Assembly (NCBI RefSeq): GCF_048595595.1
Contig: NZ_CP184347.1
Length of the DNA: 64,000 bases
Reading direction: 5' to 3' (one strand)
Source of the DNA: Bacteroides pyogenes_A
GTDB taxonomy: Bacteria > Bacteroidota > Bacteroidia > Bacteroidales > Bacteroidaceae
The notes under the pieces: generated by a model
What the model saw: only the letters and a program-made list of their open reading frames with translations
Told to the model about the DNA's origin: nothing
Database searches by the model: none
Position numbers and translations under genes: made by a program
Shown: piece by piece, positions 8,708 to 17,285 of the stretch
Numbering within the stretch: the first letter of the stretch is position 1
Layout: every line of letters starts with the position of its first letter

Positions 8708-11700
8708 TTAAAATTTGAGATAGACCTGAAATGTATACGTAGTGGGAATCGGATAAGCAGCCCCATTGTAAGAAGCCTGTTCCGGGTCGAAATACTTCAC
8801 TTTATCTATCGTAAATATATTATTGGTAACAAACTCTAAATCGATTCCAGAAAGCCCCATCTTCTTGATCCAAGGCTTAGCATGCAATTTATAACGAAGA
8901 CTCAACTCTTGGAAACGAAGATAAGATCCGTTGCGTTTCCAGAAAGTAGACAATTGAGAGTTATTGGCATTGCCTCCATAAGATAAACGCGGGAATTCTG
9001 CGTTCGGATTCTCAGTATCCGTTGTTCCCGAATACCATGCCGGCGTCCAGCGGTTTTTGGGGTTATTGGCCAATTTGATAACATTACCCAACTCTCCGTT
9101 GTAGAACGGAATCCAACCGGCATCATTACCTCCAAAACCGGAACGGTAATACTCAACTTTCGCAGCTCCTTTGAACAAAACAGCTACGGTCAGATCCTTA
9201 TAGTTGAAATCCACGCCAAATCCATACATCACGCGGGGAACTTGATTGCCATAAGACAAAGGCACTTTATCATCGGCAGTAATTCTGCCATCGCCGTTTA
9301 CATCGCGATACTTGATGTCACCCGGACGGACACGTCCGAACGAGCTTTGCTGATCAGGACTTGTATTGATTTCTTCTTTGCTCTTGAACAACCCTTCTGC
9401 AATGTAACCTCGTATCAAACCATAAGGTTTGTTGGTTACACTCAAATAGTCATAAGGAAGTTTGTTTTCCTCAAAATAATCTACAATATTCTGTGAGAAC
9501 GTGTAGTTGGCGCGTAACGTAAAATTCATTTTCTTATTTATCTCATGGAAATATGAAATATTACCGTCCGAACCGTAACTGTGCATACGTCCCACATTGG
9601 ATTTCGGGAAAGTAACCATACCTACATAGCGAGGCAAAGTAACTCTATCCTGGAAGATATGATCGCGTTCGTCGCGGAAGAAGTCTACCGTCACAGAAAG
9701 CTTATCTTTGAAAAATTTCGTATCGATACCCAGATTCGCTTTTTTGGCAACTTCCCATGTCAAATTATCGGCTCCGGTTTGTTTTTCTCTGATTCCGCGA
9801 CCTACATATCCCCAATATACCGGAGCGTGATGGTCTATCAAAGTCAAATAAGGGAATCTTCCGCCACCGATTTGGTCGTTACCTGCCAATCCGTAAGAAG
9901 CGCGTATTTTAAAGAAGCTCAACCATGGCATGTTTTTGTTCACCCACTTGTAAGCCGTAGGCACCCAACCCACAGCAATTGAGGGGAAGAAACCGAAACG
10001 ATCTCCTTTTTTAAATTGGGCAGAACCGGTATAACCAAAGTTTCCGTCGATAAAATAGCAGTTATTGTATCCGTAAGAAAGACGTCCGGACAAGTTCTGA
10101 CGACGTTGAGGTATTGCGTTAATTCCCAATACGTCGGTACCCCAATTGGAACCTTGAGCATCCTCCATGTAATAAAAAAGAAGCGCGCCCACATTATGGT
10201 TGCCGAAAGAACGGTTATAATCTGCTTTAGACTCCATATAATACTTCCGGTAAGTAACAGTATTCGAGAAGTAAGCCATATCCTGCTGTTTGTGACGCAA
10301 AGTTTTAATCAAAGTACCCTGAGAAGTACGTCCCGAAGCACGATACAGGTTCGGGCTGATGAACCGACGTTCGTTAAAATTCCCCACATGCTCAGTCATG
10401 GCCTGTGCCGACAAAGTCAATCCTTTGAGCGCGCCGGTGAATTGTTGCGACAATTTAAGCGTAAGCACGTTCCGGTTATTATCTTGAGACCGGTATCCCG
10501 TATGGTTCAACATTACATAAGGAGAGATCAAGTCATCCCTACCGTATGTAGGCATTGTTCCATCGGAATAAACAACCGGAAACATTAACGGGTTAAGCAA
10601 ACGAACGGCGTTCCACACATCTTGCGTGCTTTGTCCACCGGGAGTAGTGTAATTTGAAATATGCCCATCGACACCGAAATAAAGTTTTGTATTTTTGGTC
10701 AGATTCATATCGATATTGGCACGATAAGTCAATCTCCGATAAGCCAGCGGCTCATCAAAAATATTTTCTTCCTGACGATAAGCGGCCCCTTCGTCCTGAT
10801 ATCCCAGAGAAAGGAAATAAGTAGCGATATCTCCACCGCCACGGGCACTGACGTAATAGTTTTGTTGCCAGGAGTTACGCTTCATGATTTCATCGGTCCA
10901 ATTCACATCCGGATACAAATCCTTATCCAAACCGGATCTTATCAAGTCGAGTTGCAAGGTAGTATAGAGGTCTTCTTGTCCGGACATGGCACGCGCTTCG
11001 TTGGCAAGCAATGCATAGTCGTAAGCACCCAAATACTCAGGCAAGCGTTTGATGTGAGACATTTTCACAGTAGCGCGACCGGTAATGTTCAACTTGTCTT
11101 TTCCGCCGCGCTTGGTAGTTACAAGCACAACACCGTTCGCTCCGCGTACACCGTAAACGGCTGTAGCCGAAGCGTCTTTCAAGATACTGAATGATTCCAC
11201 ATCATCCGGGTCGATATCGTTAAGATTTCCTTCCAGTCCGTCGATAAGCACCAAAGCACCGCCTCCGGCACCAAAGGTACTGATACCGCGAATCCAGAAG
11301 TTCGAAAGATTCTTTCCCGGCTCACCCGAAGTCTGCATGGTGATAACACCTGCCAACCGACCACCGATCATGTTGCTCAGTGAAGTGGCGGGAGTCTTAA
11401 TCTGACTGACATCCAGTGAAGAGATGGCTCCTACCACTGAAACTTTCTTCTGTGAACTCAAACCGGTGATAACTACTTCTTCAAGACTTTCTGAGTCCTC
11501 GGTCAACACAATTTTCAGTTTAGGCATATCTTTATTGATAAGAGTTTCCACCGATTTCATACCAACCGATTGTACCACCAAAACCGCATTAGCGTCTACT
11601 CTGATTTTAAATTTACCGTCTAAATCGGAAACAGTTCCTTTTCCGGGCATGTTTTTCACATAAACAGTAGCGCCGGGAAACGGTTCGCCCGAATCATCTA

Positions 11701-11800
11701 CAACAATACCCGATACTGTAAATTGTTTCTTATCCTGGCTATATGCATCTAGCGGCGATAAGACCAACATGCATAATATAAATAATATATAGTTTCTCAT
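8708..11800 (-). CDS. SusC/RagA-type TonB-dependent transporter
   Basis: A 1030-residue outer-membrane barrel. After a signal peptide comes a carboxypeptidase-D-like regulatory domain (about 27-105: VSGIVVDDSGEPFPGATVYV), then a TonB-box-like segment (SLEEVVITGL), the plug domain with the SusC signature around residues 150-230 (FWIRGISTFG, LVLIDGLEG, SILKDASATAVYGVRGANG) and a long beta-barrel ending in aromatic YTFQVYLKF. There is no N-terminal STN signalling domain, so it is not of the kind that signals to an ECF anti-sigma factor; this agrees with the absence of such genes nearby. Pairs with the SusD gene downstream. Confidence 0.95.
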   Translation of the reverse strand: MRNYILFILCMLVLSPLDAYSQDKKQFTVSGIVVDDSGEPFPGATVYVKNMPGKGTVSDLDGKFKIRVDANAVLVVQSVGMKSVETLINKDMPKLKIVLTEDSESLEEVVITGLSSQKKVSVVGAISSLDVSQIKTPATSLSNMIGGRLAGVITMQTSGEPGKNLSNFWIRGISTFGAGGGALVLIDGLEGNLNDIDPDDVESFSILKDASATAVYGVRGANGVVLVTTKRGGKDKLNITGRATVKMSHIKRLPEYLGAYDYALLANEARAMSGQEDLYTTLQLDLIRSGLDKDLYPDVNWTDEIMKRNSWQQNYYVSARGGGDIATYFLSLGYQDEGAAYRQEENIFDEPLAYRRLTYRANIDMNLTKNTKLYFGVDGHISNYTTPGGQSTQDVWNAVRLLNPLMFPVVYSDGTMPTYGRDDLISPYVMLNHTGYRSQDNNRNVLTLKLSQQFTGALKGLTLSAQAMTEHVGNFNERRFISPNLYRASGRTSQGTLIKTLRHKQQDMAYFSNTVTYRKYYMESKADYNRSFGNHNVGALLFYYMEDAQGSNWGTDVLGINAIPQRRQNLSGRLSYGYNNCYFIDGNFGYTGSAQFKKGDRFGFFPSIAVGWVPTAYKWVNKNMPWLSFFKIRASYGLAGNDQIGGGRFPYLTLIDHHAPVYWGYVGRGIREKQTGADNLTWEVAKKANLGIDTKFFKDKLSVTVDFFRDERDHIFQDRVTLPRYVGMVTFPKSNVGRMHSYGSDGNISYFHEINKKMNFTLRANYTFSQNIVDYFEENKLPYDYLSVTNKPYGLIRGYIAEGLFKSKEEINTSPDQQSSFGRVRPGDIKYRDVNGDGRITADDKVPLSYGNQVPRVMYGFGVDFNYKDLTVAVLFKGAAKVEYYRSGFGGNDAGWIPFYNGELGNVIKLANNPKNRWTPAWYSGTTDTENPNAEFPRLSYGGNANNSQLSTFWKRNGSYLRFQELSLRYKLHAKPWIKKMGLSGIDLEFVTNNIFTIDKVKYFDPEQASYNGAAYPIPTTYTFQVYLKF

Positions 11801-11810
11801 ACTTTAAAGA

Positions 11811-13280
11811 TTACTCAATGGATAATTTACGAATTACTCTGTTATACGTATCTGCCACGTATACAGTCTGTCCATCTTGGCTGACCGCTACTCCAAAAGG
11901 GAAATTGAATTTTGCGATATCCGGACCTCCATCCTGATGGCCTTTGGAACCGGGTATACCGATGGCTGTAGTCACAGTCGCTTTATCCTGCGGAAGCGTT
12001 GTATCGATAGTACGTATGCAACAATTGCCGGAGTCGGCGATATACAGTTTCCCGTCTTTCGTAAAGCAGATCTGACGAGGGTATTTGAATTTTGCATTCT
12101 TGAGCAATCCGTCTTCCCAGCCTTTACCGGCAACGATTCCTTCCCAGCATGCTTTTCCGGCATATGGTTCGCCATGGTATTCGTTAATGTCTTTACCTTC
12201 CAGCTGGTCGATATCCACAGTCCAAATCTCGTGCTTATCAGCCAGACAGATAAAAAGCTTGTTTGTTTCAATCGGGCTAAAGCTTATGTATGAGTCTCCT
12301 CCCCCATGTACTCCGATACTTTTCAGCAGCACTTCCGTACGTCTTGTTTTCGGGTTGATACGTACCAACTGACCGTTATACATCACAGTATAAAGTTGCT
12401 TGTCATTCTTATTCACCACAAAGCTATACTTCCAGTTTCTCGTGTCGATCTCCGGATATTGTTCATTCTTCAACGCAAGCAATTTACGGGGTTGATAATC
12501 CAATGCTTTGGCCATAGCCAGATAATGCATCCCCGCATCGGCCGGCACATATACCGTCTCCAATCCTTTTTCATCGGAAAAGGCCGGAGCATTGGGGCGG
12601 TCTATCTGATTCTCGGAAAGGAGAACTACATCCTTTCTCGTCAACGAAGCCTTCAAAACATTACCGCTTGAACCGTTTCCATCGGTTTTCTTACAATAAA
12701 TATCACCGCCTTTTTCTGCGCTACCCGAGTCGAACGTACGCTCGACAATAAAGATGTTGTCTTCATCGTCCAAGCAGATAAATCCCGGAGCCGACAAAGT
12801 TGTTGAGTTCAAATCCGCCGCTTTAGTTGGCTGGGGATTCGTAGAAACCTGCCCTACTACAGTAGTCACCGAAGTTTGAGTTTTGTAAATAAAAGGATGG
12901 GAAGACTTGCCCGAATACACTTCTTCTTTTCCGGGCATCTTCCGTTCTACAACTAAATCAATGTTACGCTTGTAAGTAAGTCCGGAAGGGACATACACAT
13001 AAAGTTTCTCACCGTTAGACGAAACCAGACCGCCTTTACGCCTTACTTGGTCTTCGTCAACAAAATACACACTCAGTCCGGTTGTGTCCGCACCGAAATT
13101 TTTCCCCTCAATAATCATAGGGGTCGCAATTCCTCCCGAGTCGGGATAAAAATCTTCAATAACAATGTCCTGATTGGGATTAAAGGCTGTACCGCCACCT
13201 GAATCTTTTTTGTCGGAACAAGACATGACCCAACAGCAGATGTAAACTGCCCCCAGCAGCTTCAGTGTTGTGCTTCTCAT
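11811..13280 (-). CDS. IPT/TIG plus NHL-repeat lipoprotein, first gene of the SusCD operon
   Basis: A 489-residue lipoprotein (lipobox VMSC, Cys about 21). Residues about 40-130 form an IPT/TIG Ig-like domain (IEDFYPDSGGIATPMIIEGKNFG). The rest resembles an NHL-type beta-propeller, best seen in KYPRQICFTKDGKLYIADSG and FGVAVSQDGQTVYVADTYN near the C-terminus. Such proteins precede susC in several Bacteroides loci; a glycan or glycoprotein binding role at the surface is inferred. It ends 10 bp before susC. Being first, its leader (13281-13444) receives transcription only when the adjacent invertible segment is flipped. Confidence 0.78.
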   Translation of the reverse strand: MRSTTLKLLGAVYICCWVMSCSDKKDSGGGTAFNPNQDIVIEDFYPDSGGIATPMIIEGKNFGADTTGLSVYFVDEDQVRRKGGLVSSNGEKLYVYVPSGLTYKRNIDLVVERKMPGKEEVYSGKSSHPFIYKTQTSVTTVVGQVSTNPQPTKAADLNSTTLSAPGFICLDDEDNIFIVERTFDSGSAEKGGDIYCKKTDGNGSSGNVLKASLTRKDVVLLSENQIDRPNAPAFSDEKGLETVYVPADAGMHYLAMAKALDYQPRKLLALKNEQYPEIDTRNWKYSFVVNKNDKQLYTVMYNGQLVRINPKTRRTEVLLKSIGVHGGGDSYISFSPIETNKLFICLADKHEIWTVDIDQLEGKDINEYHGEPYAGKACWEGIVAGKGWEDGLLKNAKFKYPRQICFTKDGKLYIADSGNCCIRTIDTTLPQDKATVTTAIGIPGSKGHQDGGPDIAKFNFPFGVAVSQDGQTVYVADTYNRVIRKLSIE

Positions 13281-13444
13281 TTTAACGTGTTTAAAAAATA
13301 GTGAATAGATAAAAAATCGTTTTTCTCAATTAAATAAGATAATTGGGTGTTTTATTTAAAAAGTATCAATCTCGTTTTATCATCAAGTAGAATGCCATTT
13401 CTTATTGTGTTTACGAATTAGTCTAGTCGATATTAGATTCTAGG
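13281..13444 (-). promoter_or_regulatory. Untranslated leader between the operon and the invertible segment
   Basis: A 164-bp A/T-rich stretch with no gene. On the minus strand I see no TTTG-N19/20-TAnnTTTG promoter inside it, so the operon seems to depend on a promoter delivered from the invertible segment. It would form the 5' leader of the SusCD mRNA. Confidence 0.5.
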
Positions 13445-13465
13445 TCTGTTACTTTGTAGGTAACG
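13445..13465 (+). repeat. Left recombinase core site (inverted repeat L)
   Basis: Reads CTGTTAC-TTTGTAG-GTAACGG: two 7-bp arms in dyad symmetry (one mismatch) around a 7-bp spacer, the usual form of a tyrosine-recombinase core site. The spacer is the reverse complement of that in the right site, so recombination would invert the DNA between them. Confidence 0.85.
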
Positions 13466-13677
13466 GAAAGCCTTTGCCAGCCTCTTTTAAAGCATCTACT
13501 ATGAAAAAACTCTTAAGAAAAGTCGAAAAACAATTTACCCTTGCTTCCAGACGGTAGCAGAGGAGGGGGAACTTTTTTTCAAAAAAGGGAAGTTAACAAA
13601 ACTCTAAAATCAAGAATTCATATATTTTATCCGATATATTATTTTTTAGTCGTTATTTTGAAAAAAAAGCATTTTTA

Positions 13678-13709
13678 TTTGCTTATTCTCAAAAATATAT
13701 CCATATTTG
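13678..13709 (+). promoter_or_regulatory. Promoter inside the invertible segment (currently pointing away from the operon)
   Basis: TTTG at 13678-13681, a 20-bp spacer, then CATATTTG at 13702-13709 (one mismatch to TAnnTTTG). Transcription would start near 13716 and run right, antisense into the 3' end of the recombinase gene. After inversion it would serve the SusCD operon. Confidence 0.65.
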
Positions 13710-13724
13710 CACCGTTATTTATCT

Positions 13725-13745
13725 CCGTTACCTACAAAGTAACGG
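13725..13745 (+). repeat. Right recombinase core site (inverted repeat R)
   Basis: Reads CCGTTAC-CTACAAA-GTAACGG: perfect 7-bp arms around a 7-bp spacer, the mirror of the left site. It ends 8 bp from the recombinase stop codon at 13753. Confidence 0.87.
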
Positions 13746-13752
13746 TTTAAAT

Positions 13753-14691
13753 TCAGGCCATTAATCCACAGGATAAATGTTTTACAAAATCTATCACCCT
13801 CCTGTTGGCGTCATCAATTTTCTTATTACGGAAAGGTTTTAAATAAGTCTCTGTCACAGTGATGGAGGAATGCCCCATGGCCTCCGAGATGATACCTGGG
13901 TGTATCTCACAATAATAAGCAGTAGTGGCCCACGTATGGCGCGCTGTGTATGAGCTGAGCCGATCTGTGAGCCCAAGCAACTTGCCCAACAACGCCAAGC
14001 GATAATTGAAGCTGCGCAATGCCAACTGATACTCACGGTATGCTTCCCCGCTACCTTCCTGTCCGCGCAAAATCGAGAAAAGGTAAGGATTGCAGGGATT
14101 GCGGTCCATGTGCTTTGTCAGCAGCAACATAGCTTCGGGAGTAAGCGTAACCGACAGAGAACGACCGGTCTTACGCCGACGGTAGGTAATCACATTGCCT
14201 CGCAAATCGCTTTTGCGCAGATAGGCTAAATCGACAAATGGCACCCCCCGAAGCATAAACATGAGAGCGAAAAGATCTTGCACACGCTTCAAATGAGAAG
14301 GAATCGAAAGTGACTTACAGGAGGACCCGAGAACTTTCCGCATTGCTGCGCCATCTAATGCCTTGCGGCGATCAGCTCGCGTGCCGGTGTAAACCGAACG
14401 GAACAGGCGGGGCACATACTCAGCCTTCCTACGATCGACCGCACGGTTGTAAACGGCACGCAACGTGCGCAGATAAGTAGATACAGTGTTCCAACTGCAA
14501 CCGCGGGCACGAAGATAAACTTCGAAACCTTTAAGCCATTCGGGAGTGATATCTATAAAACGCAGCGAATCATCTACATGAAAACCAAGAACAGCATTCA
14601 GGCTGCTGCGATAAACATGGGCTGTACCCAGATTGCCGGAATCTTGAAGTTCACCGACCACATCTCTCATGAAAAAAATAAAGTTGCTCAT
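13753..14691 (-). CDS. Tyrosine site-specific recombinase (probable promoter invertase)
   Basis: 312 residues, the size of Bacteroides Tsr-type DNA invertases and shorter than most element integrases (about 400). An N-terminal SAM-like core-binding domain (about 1-100: YRSSLNAVLGF, WLKGFEVYLRARG) is followed by the catalytic domain. The catalytic set can be seen: Arg in FMLRGVPFVDLAYL, the H-x-x-R in TARHTWAT, a second His in MGHSSITVTETYLK and the nucleophile Tyr in the same phrase. The gene sits next to the inverted-repeat segment and is transcribed toward it. In B. fragilis, related enzymes are known to invert promoters of SusCD-type genes; that this one acts on the neighbouring sites is inferred from proximity. 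Confidence 0.85.
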   Translation of the reverse strand: MSNFIFFMRDVVGELQDSGNLGTAHVYRSSLNAVLGFHVDDSLRFIDITPEWLKGFEVYLRARGCSWNTVSTYLRTLRAVYNRAVDRRKAEYVPRLFRSVYTGTRADRRKALDGAAMRKVLGSSCKSLSIPSHLKRVQDLFALMFMLRGVPFVDLAYLRKSDLRGNVITYRRRKTGRSLSVTLTPEAMLLLTKHMDRNPCNPYLFSILRGQEGSGEAYREYQLALRSFNYRLALLGKLLGLTDRLSSYTARHTWATTAYYCEIHPGIISEAMGHSSITVTETYLKPFRNKKIDDANRRVIDFVKHLSCGLMA

Positions 14692-14804
14692 AAACTATAA
14701 AATTCACTTATATAACATTTAATGATGTGACAAAATTACTTAAACATCAATTATCAATCGAAATATTTAAATTAATTTACAACACTACTTACCCATCTCT
14801 TTAT

Positions 14805-14812
14805 TAACTTTG
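14805..14812 (+). promoter_or_regulatory. -7 element of the NhaC-type gene
   Basis: TAACTTTG, exact match to TAnnTTTG, 30 bp before the ATG at 14843. No good TTTG at -33. Confidence 0.5.
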
Positions 14813-14842
14813 TGTTTTTTAATAAAAACAATCTTATTCCTT

Positions 14843-16144
14843 ATGACTAATGAAACAAGAAAAAACAGTCGCGCCGGAAATTGGTGGGCGCTGAGTCCGT
14901 TGCTCGTATTTCTTTGCTTGTATCTGGCAACTTCGCTTATCATCAACGACTTTTACAAAGTTCCCATCACTGTGGCCTTCCTGATTTCGTCGTGTTATGC
15001 CATCATCATCACACGGGGATTGAAGCCGGAGCAGCGAATCTATCAGTTCTCGGTGGGAGCTTCGAACAAGAATATCATGCTGATGATCTGGATTTTCATC
15101 CTTGCCGGGGCTTTCGCGCAGAGCGCCAAGCAGATGGGAGCCATCGACGCCACAGTGAATCTGACATTGCACTTTCTCCCGGACAATCTGTTGCTGGCGG
15201 GCATATTTATCGCCGCATGCTTCATCTCCCTGTCTATCGGAACCAGCGTGGGAACAATAGTGGCCCTGACGCCCGTTGCCGCAGGACTGGCGGAAAAGAC
15301 CGGCATCGATCTTGCGTTTATGGTAGCGATTGTCGTCGGCGGCTCGTTTTTCGGCGACAACCTGTCGTTCATATCCGACACTACAATTGCTTCGACGAAA
15401 ACGCAGGAGTGCGTGATGCGCGACAAGTTTCGCGTAAACTCCATGATTGTAGTCCCGGCGGCTCTTATCGTACTGGCGATATACGTCTTTCAGGGGCTGT
15501 CTGTCACCGCTCCGGCGCATACGCAAACGATAGAATGGGTCAAAGTGATTCCGTATATCACCGTTCTGGGAACGGCAATCGCAGGGGTAAACGTGATGAT
15601 CGTACTTCTCGTGGGAGCCATCATGAGCGGCATCATCGGCATATCCACCGGCAGCCTCGACCTTTTCGGATGGTTCGGCGCGATGGGAGAAGGCATCACC
15701 GGAATGGGCGAACTCATCATCATCACCCTGCTGGCGGGAGGAATGCTCGAAACCATCCGCTACAACGGGGGGATAGACTTTATCATCGAACGGCTGACAC
15801 GACGTGTAAGCGGAAAGCGGGGAGCCGAGTTGAGCATTGCCGCGCTGGTCGGTATCGCCAATCTGTGCACTGCCAACAACACCATCGCCATTATCACAAC
15901 CGGCCCGATAGCGAAAGACATTGCCCGCAGGTTCCATCTCGACAGAAGAAAAACGGCCAGCATACTCGATACGTTCTCGTGTCTGATACAGGGCATCATC
16001 CCCTACGGAGCGCAGATGTTGATTGCCGCCGGACTGGCAAACATCTCTCCGCTGCACATCATCGGCAACCTTTACTACCCGTTCACAATGGGGATTTTTG
16101 CGCTGGGGGCGATTCTGCTGAGATATCCGAGAAAGTATTCCTGA
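14843..16144 (+). CDS. NhaC-family Na+/H+ antiporter
   Basis: 433 residues from the ATG at 14843 (the longer frame from 14810 would begin inside the promoter). About ten hydrophobic segments run through the protein. Family landmarks include the Gly-rich SLSIGTSVGTIVALTPVAAG, the GGSFFGDNLSFISDTTIAST stretch (about 160-180) typical of NhaC transporters and NNTIAIITTGPIAKD near the end. It exchanges cytoplasmic sodium for protons across the inner membrane. Stands alone between the recombinase and rpsP. Organic-acid exchangers of the same superfamily are an alternative substrate class. Confidence 0.85.
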   Translation: MTNETRKNSRAGNWWALSPLLVFLCLYLATSLIINDFYKVPITVAFLISSCYAIIITRGLKPEQRIYQFSVGASNKNIMLMIWIFILAGAFAQSAKQMGAIDATVNLTLHFLPDNLLLAGIFIAACFISLSIGTSVGTIVALTPVAAGLAEKTGIDLAFMVAIVVGGSFFGDNLSFISDTTIASTKTQECVMRDKFRVNSMIVVPAALIVLAIYVFQGLSVTAPAHTQTIEWVKVIPYITVLGTAIAGVNVMIVLLVGAIMSGIIGISTGSLDLFGWFGAMGEGITGMGELIIITLLAGGMLETIRYNGGIDFIIERLTRRVSGKRGAELSIAALVGIANLCTANNTIAIITTGPIAKDIARRFHLDRRKTASILDTFSCLIQGIIPYGAQMLIAAGLANISPLHIIGNLYYPFTMGIFALGAILLRYPRKYS

Positions 16145-16165
16145 AAGAAAAATGACGCGGAAACG

Positions 16166-16196
16166 CTTGCCGTTCAAAAGAAAAAGCGTATCTTTG
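16166..16196 (+). promoter_or_regulatory. rpsP promoter
   Basis: CTTG at 16166-16169, 19 bp, then TATCTTTG at 16189-16196, a full Bacteroides -7 element. It leaves a leader of about 55 nt before the rpsP ATG at 16259. Confidence 0.7.
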
Positions 16197-16258
16197 CAGC
16201 CGCTATTACGAGTTAGTAGCATATAATTCAAATCATTAATAAAAAACATTTATTTAAA

Positions 16259-16813
16259 ATGGCAACTAAAATCAGATTGCAGAGACACGGACGTAAAGGT
16301 TACGCGTTTTATTCAATTGTAATTGCAGACAGCAGAGCACCACGTGATGGTAAATTTATTGAGAAGATCGGTACATACAACCCGAATACCGATCCTGCTA
16401 CGGTAGATTTGAATTTCGACTCTGCACTGGGATGGGTACTGAAAGGCGCACAGCCGACAGACACGGTACGCAACATCCTTTCCCGCGAAGGTGTATACAT
16501 GAAGAAGCACTTGTTGGGCGGTGTAGCTAAAGGCGCATTCGGAGAAGCAGAAGCAGAAGCTAAATTCGAGGCTTGGAAAAACAACAAGCAATCGGGTCTG
16601 GCCGCGCTGAAAGCAAAGCAGGAAGAAGCCAAGAAAGCAGAGGCTAAAGCACGTTTGGAAGCAGAAAAGAAAGTGAACGAAGCAAAAGCGAAAGCTCTCG
16701 CCGAAAAGAAAGCCGCTGAAGAAGCAGAGAAAGCTGCTGCCGAAGCACCTGCCGAAGAAGCAGCAGAAGCACCCGCAGAAGAAGCGCCTGCAACAGAAGC
16801 TGCCGCCGAATAA
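16259..16813 (+). CDS. rpsP: 30S ribosomal protein S16
   Basis: 184 residues. The first 80 or so are canonical S16 (VKIRLQRHGRK-like opening MATKIRLQRHGRKGYAFYSI, ending RNILSREGVYMKKHLL), which binds 16S rRNA and helps 30S assembly. The remaining hundred residues are a charged, low-complexity tail rich in Lys, Glu and Ala (KAEAKARLEAEKKV, then repeated APAEEA), predicted helical or disordered. Such long S16 tails are usual in Bacteroidota and absent from the 82-residue E. coli protein. Own promoter upstream and terminator downstream: monocistronic. Confidence 0.97.
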   Translation: MATKIRLQRHGRKGYAFYSIVIADSRAPRDGKFIEKIGTYNPNTDPATVDLNFDSALGWVLKGAQPTDTVRNILSREGVYMKKHLLGGVAKGAFGEAEAEAKFEAWKNNKQSGLAALKAKQEEAKKAEAKARLEAEKKVNEAKAKALAEKKAAEEAEKAAAEAPAEEAAEAPAEEAPATEAAAE

Positions 16814-16852
16814 ATTCCGGCAAGCTGCTGACAAGGGCTTTGAAAAAAGCAT

Positions 16853-16887
16853 AAATCCTCTCCGGCCAAGCCGAAGGGGATTTTTTA
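16853..16887 (+). terminator. rpsP terminator
   Basis: An imperfect 12-bp stem (aaTCC..CCGG / CCGA..GGAtt with G-U pairs) followed by six T residues. Confidence 0.75.
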
Positions 16888-17119
16888 TTTATGTCGGGAG
16901 TTGAAGCATTATCAGTCGACAGGAATGGTAAGAGGCCGTCTCAAACATTGTTTTCAGACCTTTCATCGGTTGCCTTCAAGTCCGTCTTCCGTCTGACTTG
17001 CCTCATTTTATCGGTCACATCGCCCAACATCGTTCTTTACAAAACAGAAAGAGTGCTCCGGGAGCAACCTTCAACAGAGCATAAGTGGAGGATGAAGAAA
17101 ATGCCGACTTCCCGTTTAT

Positions 17120-17285
17120 GAAAAGCATCCTCTCCGCCGGAGGTTCTGCCCGATGCAATAAACAGAGGCTCCATTCGCTCCCGACAAAAGCTCTGTTTCG
17201 ATCCGACAGAAGTTCCGTTTTGCCCGGACAGAGCTTCCGTTCAAACCGGACGAAGCATCTGTCTCATTCGAAAGAAGTTGCCGTT
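17120..17285. repeat. Degenerate ~22-bp tandem repeats
   Basis: The spacer 16890-17760 has no convincing gene. From about 17120 it is built of loose monomers of 21-23 bp of the form gacagaagttccgttt followed by a short linker ending in cg; seven or so diverged copies precede the 87-bp array. Confidence 0.6.

Larger units (their letters stand above)
13445..13745. other. Putative invertible promoter segment (phase switch) of the SusCD-M60 operon
   Basis: A 301-bp segment bounded by 19-bp perfect inverted repeats (13447-13465 and 13725-13743), each embedded in a recombinase core site. It holds no gene. The only complete Bacteroides promoter I find inside points rightward, away from the operon. 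Flipping would place it at about 13481-13512 reading left, giving a leader of about 190 nt to the first start codon at 13280. The tyrosine recombinase gene ends 8 bp outside the right repeat. In the orientation given, the operon therefore looks OFF. Confidence 0.82.

Noticed and set aside
13690..13697. TAttTTTG on the minus strand inside the invertible segment, a possible ON promoter
   Set aside because: No TTTG 19-20 bp upstream on that strand; the rightward pair is better matched.
14834..16249. Long open frame antisense to the NhaC-type gene
   Set aside because: Charged, low-complexity translation opposite a clear membrane protein; a shadow of its codon use.
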